A stretch of 64,000 nucleotides of DNA from Cristatella mucedo (Eukaryota > Bryozoa > Phylactolaemata > Cristatellidae): positions 902,501-966,500 of the forward strand of contig WPIO01000105.1 in assembly GCA_009760855.2 (NCBI GenBank), in the 5' to 3' direction. Of this stretch, positions 55,821 through 64,000 are shown piece after piece. Position 1 is the stretch's first letter, and every line of letters begins with the position of its first letter. The notes under the pieces are model-generated. The model was not told the DNA's origin and searched no databases. It was given only the letters and a program-made list of their open reading frames with translations. Both the position numbers and the translations under genes were made by a program.

Positions 55821-57360
55821 TTGTGTTCTGCCATCGATTTAAATAACTGCATGAGTGATAAGGCTTTTGGCTGCCGAGACTGTGAGTTATTTTAGAGTTG
55901 CCCAATCATTTTCGAGTTGCTCCGTCAGTAACGCTACTCACGCTGGCGGCAGCTTGGAAATCACATACACCGCTGCCGTGACCGTGTGGCATTGAACTAC
56001 TTATCAATATTTAAGTTCAAAATACAGGACTATCAAAGGCCCTCTGCCGTGTGACTAAATGCTAAAATTATTTTCGTCTTGTGGGGAAATTATCTGGCGT
56101 CCAGTGTACTTAGCAATTGAACTAACGATACTACCGTCTTATGGCAATCAAAGCATAGTTTAAAGCGATAGCTTTAAATCTTCACCAATGACTTGCTCGA
56201 GCCGAGTCTAGGTGTACTACCTGGAGGCACGTTTATGTTTCTGATTGCTATTAGGTGCTATTATATTATTGGACAGTTGCAAACACCCGCCATGAGCCCA
56301 ATGAGGATCCAAGTTTTGGCGATATTCAATACAATTATATGGCTGCCATGTCTCGTACGCCTACGCTTTATAAATACCGAGAGAGCTGCTTGTCTATCGA
56401 ACGAGTTTTATTCTATCACAATTACCTTATATGTTTCCATCGTGTGAACACTCTGTATCAAAGACTGAGATATTTACCCGGCCACTTTTGTGGTTATTTC
56501 AATGAGATTCAAAGCTGGTCTATGCAATACCGCAATTTTTTTCGCCCCTGCATGTCAGCTGACTTCTTACAGTTACGAACTTGCAATGGTCTCTGAATCG
56601 GCATGTTCTAAAAGCGAATGGATTATACTTCCTGCTCTGTTTCACAGCTAAGGCAATAGTTCACTGCATTCTAAAAGTCTGCCAGTAGTTGTATGCTCAT
56701 GTAAAAGATTATCCGGATGTTTCCCGGCATAAACACAAACGGTCTTAGCTGTATTTATGGTAAGCAAGAATGGATTTGAGAGACGACGCCAGAGATTCAC
56801 ATAAGAATGAAATTGAACTCGTTATCGCAGTGGTGCATGCATACAAGTTTGCTCTTCGTCGTGTTTCGGGAGATGGTCGCGTTCTAAATTTGAGATCGTT
56901 TCAAGCACCCCGAAATGATTGCTAGCACTCAACGTGCTCGCCTGTCTGCTGTCAAGTAAAATGCTGGTGACCAGAACGTCGCAGAAGCCTATGATCATTC
57001 AGACTAAAAGTTATAGAGAAGGCAGCTACATTGACTGCTTTCGGGGTAGCAGCTAGACATCTTCAATAGAGCTTTTTCTCGGAGCCCGGCAAGGTGGCGA
57101 AGCCAAAAAGTGCTTGCTATAATTCTTTTTTAACTGGAACACGGGGGATGTAATTTAGCCAGGTAGCTTTAAACGTTTGCCGATGCTAACCAGCCTTGAC
57201 GAAGCCCTCACGAGAGTGTATGCCCTCACGAGAGTGAGTTAGCAGTTCTTGATATGACGATTAGAAATGACTCCGTGTACCACAACCTCCGACTAAAGAT
57301 CTCATACATATATATGCATTAATAGAGCAATAATTAGTGTAAATGTGAGGTAACAACTAT
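55821..57360. other. Intergenic, no recognised feature
   Basis: AT-rich DNA with only short open frames (56193-56596). Part of it (about 57.2-57.36 kb) could be degraded 5' L2 sequence, but I cannot show this. Confidence 0.5.
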
Positions 57361-59860
57361 ATAGTCGCCCACATTCTAGATCTCGTGATCACTAAGGATG
57401 TCCTCCCCACTGACTTTGTGGTGTGCCCACTGACCCTCTCAGATCATTGTTCGGTCTCGTTTACTGTTCCTGCTCCCTCGTACGTGCAGGGCAATGTCGA
57501 ATTTGCCAAACGACGTAACTTACAAAGCATTGACATGGACAAGTTTTTGAAATCTGTTTGTGATGCAGGCCTTCTTGGTCTGCATTCAGACTCGACCGGC
57601 AGCCTCGATACCCTCACAGATGCGATGAACATGACACTCAGGAGTGCTCTTGACAAGCATGCTCCCGTTCGCTCTATCCGTGTTCAAAGTCGTCGAGATT
57701 GCTTTCAATTTACAAAAAAACTCCTTAAGATGCGCCGTGTTAAGCGCAGGCTGGAACGTCGTTTCAAGAAATCGGGGTCTGAGGCAGACCTAGTCAATTT
57801 TAAAGACTTCCTTCGAGTTTACACACGAAAGATTAAAAAAGCCGGGGCTTCTTTTTTCATTAGAAAACTGAATTCCTGCCAGTCGGACACTAAAAAGATT
57901 TATAAGACCGCCGTAAACCATTTACTGGCCAATGCTGTCAGGTCTGACTCCCCAGATATTAAGGGCTCAGCCGAAAAGTTTTCAGCCTTCTTTACTGAAA
58001 AAATTGTGCACATTCGTGCCTCCATTAAGCCCCCTCCGACCAAAGCAATCGCCGTTACTCAACCTGTGACCTTTCTTAAAAGGTTCTCCGATGTTTCTGC
58101 CTGTGATGTGGCTGCCTTAATAAGGTCTAGCAAAAAGAGCTCGTCTCCTGAAGACCCTATACCTTCATCTCTGTGGTCTTCACTTGCAGACCAACTTAGC
58201 CCTGCCATAACCAAGATTTTTAATGCTTCTTTGGGAAAAGGGGTCGTCCCCAAGTCCTTAAAATCGGCAATCGTTAGACCTGTTCTTAAAAAGCCTAGAT
58301 TAGACACAGAGGTCCTAGCAAACTATCGTCCAGTTTCCCTTCTTCCATTCTTATCAAAGATTCTTGAAAAAATTGTTGCTAAGCAGCTAGTTGAACATAT
58401 TGAAAATAATGGAATGTCAGAAACATTTCAATCAGGTTTCAAGAGGCAGCACTCTACTGAAACTGCTCTCCTCCGTGTTAACAATGACATTCTACGTGGC
58501 AACGACGACGGGAATGTCACTGCCCTAGCTCTGCTAGATTTGTCTGCTGCCTTCGACACCATTGATCACGAAGTTCTGCTTGAACGACTGAGAACAACGA
58601 TCGGTCTGGCAGATGAAGCACTGGCGTGGTTTAAATCATACTTGTCTGATCGTGTTCAATCCGTGTCGTGTGGGGGTCAGGTCTCAGACATGAGAAGGGT
58701 CACCTGTGGAGTCCCTCAAGGGTCTGTACTCGGTCCCTTGCTGTTCTTCATTTATGCGAAACCTCTGGGAAAAGTGATTAAGGCCCATGGAATAGGATAT
58801 CACTTCTATGCTGACGATACTCAGTTGTATTTGTCATTTAAACCGTCGGAATCTGCTGCAGCAACTGAGAAACTGAATGCTTGCCTTGCCGATATTCTAT
58901 CCAGGATGTCGGAAAACTTCCTGAAATTAAATGACGATAAAACCGAACTGCTTCTCATAGGACACCCTAAGCGTGTGGCTGGATTAAAAGGCTTTGCTGT
59001 TCTAATAGGTGATGCTATTGTGCGACCTTCACCACGTGCTCGTAATCTAGGTGTCGTGTTCGACAGCTGCCTCAATTTCAAAAGCTTCATTCAGAAGACT
59101 GCCTCTACAGCTAGCCATCACATCCGATCCCTATCCAAGATTAGAAGCTGTCTCCCACAGTGGCTTGTACAAATTTAACCAGCTTTTTAGTTCTGTATCG
59201 GCTTGATAATCGTGATTCCCTTTTGGCTGGGCTGCCAAAGAAAGCTATTATGCTACTACAGCTGACTATGAATATGGCTGCAAGGCTGGTCTTCAAGTCC
59301 CAGCGGTTTGAGCACGTGTCACCTCTGCTGAAAGAGCTAGGATAGTTGCCGGTTGAGCAAAGGATACAGAGCAAAGTTCTTACGCTGACCCACAAGGCCC
59401 GCCACGGCTTGGCTCCTTCGTACCTAGCTGAACTGCTGCATCAGTTTCAGCCTGTTCGCGCCCTCAGGTCCTGTGTGGACAATAAATTAGCTGTCCCATT
59501 CCTCCGCTTAAAGACAGTTGGCGACAGAAGCTTTAGCTCTGCAGGTCCTAGACTGTGGAACTCGCTTCCACAATTCTTACGCAACGACATCTACTCTCCA
59601 ACTGCCGACTATGGCACATCTTTTTCAGCGGTCCTGAACTGCTACTTCTATGCTACTCACTACCTCAACTGCTCTCCTGACTCTGCTATGCTTCCCACTT
59701 TCTCTCTGTTGCGTGAGACGAAGTCTGTTGGCTACCGAATGCGTACCGAAAGCCGCTTAGGCTGTGAGTGCGCTATACAAAACTCTCCTGCGTAACACCC
59801 ACATGGTCTTTATGACTTTGTGGAGTTACTGACGGAGATACATGGTGGTCTTTGTGCGGT
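57361..59860 (+). mobile_element. L2-clade LINE, 5'-truncated, RT active site intact
   Basis: One frame (57361-59178) starts in the C-terminal part of the APE-type endonuclease (HILDLVITKD, then LSDHCSVSFTV). It continues with reverse transcriptase: [103 protein letters not shown] frameshift near 59160-59178 and a stop at 59343-59345 (where the family has Trp) separate it from the C-terminal domain (LTHKARHGLAPSYLAELLHQ, KTVGDRSFSSAGPRLWNSL) to 59795. It is a recent but inactive copy. Confidence 0.93.
57385..59178 (+). CDS. L2 ORF2 fragment: endonuclease end plus reverse transcriptase
   Basis: 597 codons without a stop. The YADD catalytic box and the SDH motif of the endonuclease are both present. 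The N-terminal endonuclease domain is missing, and the frame is lost after RSCLPQWLVQI. The normal family length is roughly 900-1,000 residues. Confidence 0.9.
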   Translation: MITKDVLPTDFVVCPLTLSDHCSVSFTVPAPSYVQGNVEFAKRRNLQSIDMDKFLKSVCDAGLLGLHSDSTGSLDTLTDAMNMTLRSALDKHAPVRSIRVQSRRDCFQFTKKLLKMRRVKRRLERRFKKSGSEADLVNFKDFLRVYTRKIKKAGASFFIRKLNSCQSDTKKIYKTAVNHLLANAVRSDSPDIKGSAEKFSAFFTEKIVHIRASIKPPPTKAIAVTQPVTFLKRFSDVSACDVAALIRSSKKSSSPEDPIPSSLWSSLADQLSPAITKIFNASLGKGVVPKSLKSAIVRPVLKKPRLDTEVLANYRPVSLLPFLSKILEKIVAKQLVEHIENNGMSETFQSGFKRQHSTETALLRVNNDILRGNDDGNVTALALLDLSAAFDTIDHEVLLERLRTTIGLADEALAWFKSYLSDRVQSVSCGGQVSDMRRVTCGVPQGSVLGPLLFFIYAKPLGKVIKAHGIGYHFYADDTQLYLSFKPSESAAATEKLNACLADILSRMSENFLKLNDDKTELLLIGHPKRVAGLKGFAVLIGDAIVRPSPRARNLGVVFDSCLNFKSFIQKTASTASHHIRSLSKIRSCLPQWLVQI

Positions 59861-60258
59861 CTGATTTTATCGCGAAAGCGCAAGGATAAAGTTCTGCCCT
59901 TAAGTCATGAAGCCGAGGCCTTACACTTTACATGAATCTGACACCGGAAAGTTCCTTGATTGCCTGATCTGATTTTGAGTAGGCTGGTAGTACATAAAGT
60001 GCTAAGAAAGCTCATCTACTGCAGCTGAGCATCGTCTGATGTAGTGCCGGACAGCAGAAGCGTAAGCACTCTTACGGTTACGCTGTATAGTTAGCTCTGC
60101 TGGCAGTTCTGAGGATGCTCGTTCGGCCGCTGCGGTGATCCCCCTCTCTCCTGAGCCTCACCATGTAACGAGGTAAGTAATCGCACAAGCAACGCAAACC
60201 ACGGGGGTAGTGAAGGATCTGGAGAGGATCGTAGTTCGGTACGAGATGGGCCTCCTTG

Positions 60259-60832
<574 letters not shown>

Positions 60833-62055
60833 CTGTGTAAATATGCTGTAGTCTATGGAATCTCAATTTATTTTACATTGTCTTACATTTATTTCGCATT
60901 CAAAACTTGGGTATTACATGAGTAACATGGCCAATGAAGAAAGAACTGCAAGTCATTCATTCGAATAGTTCGCCTCAAATAGAGATTCGAGCTCGTACTC
61001 TGCTGTTAGTACTAGGCGAGAATCGTCACACTTGGCCGGCAGACAGGCTACATTCGGTGCTTGCTTGCTGAGGCAACACGGCCAGGGCATTTTCTATAAT
61101 TTTACAGAGCTCTCTTTCTCTCTTTCCCGAATGCCATCTCGTCCTGGAATGTCAATTGTAAGAGGCCGGTGGGTCGTTTAATGCACCACCTACAATGCCG
61201 ATGCCTTAACGAAGCTTAGTGAGCACCGTCAAATAAAGTATCGCGTATCCATGTTGCAGACCTGCTGCGTCTCCTGCTAGACCCATCCAGATGTAGCTGC
61301 TGGCTGCTGCTCAACCGGAGCCACTGCACCCTGTCTTTGTGACTTCCTAAGTGAGTGACTCTAGATTTCTGACTAGATTTCACTTCTCCCTATTTGGGCA
61401 AAAAGCGAATATGCATGGGCGACTGCACAGGCAACGAACTGCAGTGCAGCCGGAGCGAAAGATTAAGCAGTAGCAACAGGAAAACCTGATCGTTTCCGGG
61501 GTAAATAACAAACAAATGGTCCTCGACACTTGTTACGTCTAAGCGAACGAACATGGCACCGTTCAAGCACAAAAAAAGAGCCGCAGGAGGACGGCGGCAG
61601 ACAGCGAGTAAACAGTGACATGGCAGACAGCGAGTAAACAGTGACAGGGCGCTGTCGCACTGTCATCGTCCAACAGGTAGACGATGAAGGTGGACGACAG
61701 CTGACAGAATGCTTTTGCATTTTTGTAGACTTCGTAGACGTAGTCACGACTTCGCGAATATTTATCATTCTGAGAGCATTGTTTCTTCCAATCAGCTGTC
61801 AATGAACGCCTAAGCACAGGACACGGATGGCCAGAGAGCGTTCGGCACCTCCTCGGACGATCGATGCTCCAGAGGAAAGAATTTCCTGCTTGCAGAGGTG
61901 GCGGACCTTCGGACGAGTCGAACGTGCCGCAGAGGCATGAGGGCCCTCGGCCACGGAATCAGTACAGTCCTTGGAATGTTTGCTCGCATGCAACTGGGTT
62001 GCCGTCGCCCTCCAATTTTCGAGGCTTCTCCAATCGCAGCAGCAGTTCATGGGCT
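60833..62055. other. Intergenic, no recognised feature
   Basis: No exon or transposon was identified. A 24-bp unit (GGCAGACAGCGAGTAAACAG...) is tandemly duplicated at about 61598-61646. Confidence 0.5.
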
Positions 62056-62145
62056 AATAATAATAATAATAATAATAATGCACTTGATAAAGCGCCCTCA
62101 GAGAACTCAATCTCTCTCTAGGCGCTTTACATTTGCTGCAAAGCC
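62056..62145 (-). mobile_element. L2/SINE tail (reverse)
   Basis: (TAA)n, then CACTTGATAAAGCGCCCTCA, GAGAACTCAATCTCTCTCTA and GGCGCTTTACATTTGCTGCA. It is a well-preserved tail only, lying in the probable 3' UTR or downstream flank of the 62256-62425 exon. Confidence 0.75.
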
Positions 62146-62255
62146 ATGATTAGCCTCACGATGATGAGTGGAAGCAGCTGCTGTGGCAGTAGTAGTGACG
62201 CTCTGGCTGTTCAAAGAAATTCATCGCGACTGACTGACCATTGAGGGTGGCAGAT

Positions 62256-62425
62256 TTAGCAGTGCGTCGAAAGAGGATGCTCCTCTAGCCAGCCAGCTTT
62301 GGTGACGCCCTCGGGCAGCGGCAGATCGACGACAGGCGGCTTGGGAACAGCGGCTGGCCGGTAGTGCTCGTTGAGCATGGCGGCATTGACGAAGTGCGTC
62401 GTGTCGCTCCTGCACTCTCCAGCGC
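62256..62425 (-). CDS. Terminal exon of an unidentified minus-strand gene
   Basis: Read on the minus strand, acceptor TTTTCCTCATAG is followed by 55 codons and TAA: AGECRSDTTHFVNAAMLNEH, then YRPAAVPKPPVVDLPLPEGV, TKAGWLEEHPLSTHC. The base composition, codon usage and a strong pyrimidine tract before the AG make it a credible last exon. The proline-rich tail with WLEEHP is not one I can assign to a family. Upstream exons must lie to the right, probably outside the window. It starts in phase 1 (one base of the first codon comes from the previous exon). Confidence 0.55.
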
Positions 62426-62579
62426 CTATGAGGAAAATACAGATGCACTTGGAAAACCTTAGCATAACTCTTACGGTCTGCTATAAAAGGTAACAAATTG
62501 GTGAGAGGGCATTGACCACAGTGCCACAATACCAAGAGATACAAGAGCAGAGTGAGACAAATATAGAGAGAGCAGAGAG

Positions 62580-62580
62580 A

Positions 62581-62648
<68 letters not shown>

Positions 62649-62710
62649 AAGTCTGAGAGTAAGAGAGAAAGAGAGAGAGAGAGACAGGGAGAGAGACAGA
62701 CGGAAAGTCA
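62580..62710. repeat. (GA)n microsatellite
   Basis: About 60 bp of pure GA, flanked by GA-rich sequence. It lies in the putative intron of the minus-strand gene. Confidence 0.95.
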
Positions 62711-62721
62711 GACAGATCTAG

Positions 62722-63644
62722 AAGTAAATGTACAAAGAGAAGGTGAGACATAGAGTATCATCAGCATAGAAGTGATAGGCCGATTCTATGGGCCCAAATC
62801 CCGTTTTCCAGAGGTTCAGCATAAATTGAGAACAGCAAATGACCAAGGATGAACCCTTGTGAGGCTCAGCAAGTGACTGGTCTGTTAGATGAGGCCTGAC
62901 CCTCCCCCACTCGACACGGATTGACCACGATGAGACCAGTACGATTAAAACCATGCCAATGCCTCGTCTTCCAGTGCGATTGTTGTTCTCAGACGATCAA
63001 GTAAGGTGTTGTGATCAATAGTGTCGAAGGATATCAGCTGATAGATGCAGCAGTGACATTCCTGTTATTGTTGCTGCCAGGGATGTTATTGGTTACATGG
63101 AGGAGAGCCGTTTCACTGGAGCGGTGTCGCTTGCATCCCAACAGAAACTTTTCTGACATTTAATTCTTTTGAATGTGGGCTATAAGCTGCTTAGCGAAAG
63201 TATTTTCAAGAATCTTAGTCAAAAAATGAAGAGAGGAAACTGAGCAGTAGTTTGCCAGAACCTCTGAATCCAATCCAGCCGTTTAAGTATCGGTCAAACG
63301 TTGGTCGATTTGAAGAACTTGGGAGCAACCCTTTCCAGAGAAGCCTTAAAAATTTGAGGTATACATGGACTAAGTTTTCTGCCAGTACATACCACAGACG
63401 GGATGGTATAGGGTCTTAAGACGGGCTCTTTTTACTAGAATTTATCAGGGTAACCTCATCGAACGCAGAAACCTCAGAAAATCTCTTAAGGAAGGCCACA
63501 GGTTGCAATAATTGCATTAGTCAGTCGAGGCTTAATGGAGGCACGAATATGTAAACAATTTCAAATCGGTCTATTCATAAGCCTTGCAGTCGTGTCGCCG
63601 ATCAAAAGATTTTTAACATTAAAAGCCGCACCCTGTGCCCACGA
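62722..63644 (-). mobile_element. Degenerate L2 LINE (reverse), same family as 57.4 kb
   Basis: On the minus strand, broken frames give SFDTIDHNTLLDRLRTTIA, LEDEALAWF and GPIESAYHFYADDTL. Upstream nucleotide matches run back to CATTCGTGCCTCCATTAAGC. These follow the order of the 57.4-kb L2 (residues about 210-490). Many stops and indels are present. The copy is cut at its 5' side by the next L2. Confidence 0.8.
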
Positions 63645-64000
63645 ATAATAATAAGAATAACAATAATACACTTCATAAAGCACCCTCAGAGAACTCAATC
63701 TCTTTTTAGGCACTTTACATTTGCTGCAAAGGGAAATGCAATTGAATGGTAAGTAAAATCATGCTTGAAAAACAAACAAAATGAATAACATGGTTAGGGG
63801 TGACATGCACAGGGTCAGCATGCAAATGTGGTTAGTGGCAGCATGCACAGTGTCCGCACGCATAAGCACATCAAGGACGAATCATAGGAACCCACTAAAT
63901 GCTGTCCTAAATAGGTGTGTTTTTAAATTCTTTTTAAATGTGGTCAGGTCAGGGGATATTGTGAAGCAAGTCGGGAGTGAGTTCCAGACTTTGGGAGCAT
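63645..64000 (-). mobile_element. L2 3' end (reverse), runs off the window
   Basis: (AATA)n, then AAGCACCCTCAGAGAACTCA and ATCTCTTTTTAGGCACTTTA, then a 3' UTR nearly identical to that at 38.88-39.23 kb (CACAGGGTCAGCATGC, GTGTGTTTTTAAATTC). Its (TAA) tail abuts the degenerate L2, consistent with insertion into it. Confidence 0.85.

Overview
The window is eukaryotic nuclear DNA, almost certainly from an animal. Coding segments are short (about 100-330 bp), bounded by splice sites, and separated by introns of 0.1-4 kb. The space between them is filled with L2-clade LINEs, tRNA-derived SINEs, a Tc1/mariner relic, hAT and mariner MITEs, a solo LTR and long microsatellites. There is no operon structure, CRISPR array or phage signature. 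The L2/SINE combination suggests a marine-type invertebrate, but I cannot name the species or phylum from the sequence.

1-33.8 kb, + strand: the 3' half of one gene, UTP20 (small-subunit processome component 20, DRIM family). I could join 26 exons in a single open phase from 224 to the stop at 33800-33802. They encode about 1,490 residues of a protein that is normally about 2,700-2,800 residues; the 5' half lies outside the window. One coding exon (23574-23684) has no in-frame start codon and is easily missed. Three of the 25 introns visible between these exons are best explained by GC-AG rather than GT-AG boundaries. The introns hold L2 fragments, two SINE families, a mariner-type MITE (22170-22647), a Tc1 transposase relic (31880-32310) and several simple repeats.

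33.8-44.2 kb: repeat-dominated intergenic DNA. It has a (GT)n tract of about 130 bp, L2 fragments, and an L2 element on the minus strand (38.85-41.95 kb) split by a 1,346-bp solo-LTR-like insertion with a 4-bp target duplication. A short possible terminal exon of unknown identity lies at 43832-44012.

44.28-49.5 kb, + strand: a complete small two-exon gene for a stand-alone PPC/DUF296 domain protein (57 + 83 codons, 140 aa), with a poly(A) signal at 49469-49474.

49.5-64 kb: SINE cluster, L2 tails, a GC-rich block with hAT MITEs (one with an 8-bp duplication), a 133-bp triplicated repeat, a 5'-truncated L2 with an intact RT active site (57.36-59.86 kb), a long (GA)n tract (60.26-60.83 kb), a convincing terminal exon of an unidentified minus-strand gene (62256-62425), and two further minus-strand L2 pieces running off the right edge.

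The three genes show no functional link. The most unusual recurring signal is a set of perfect short-loop hairpins (arms 11 to about 34 bp, loops 2-5 nt) scattered over the window. One interrupts a SINE whose unmutated form can be seen in a neighbouring copy, which points to template-switch mutation as the origin. I did not find a convincing new molecular system.
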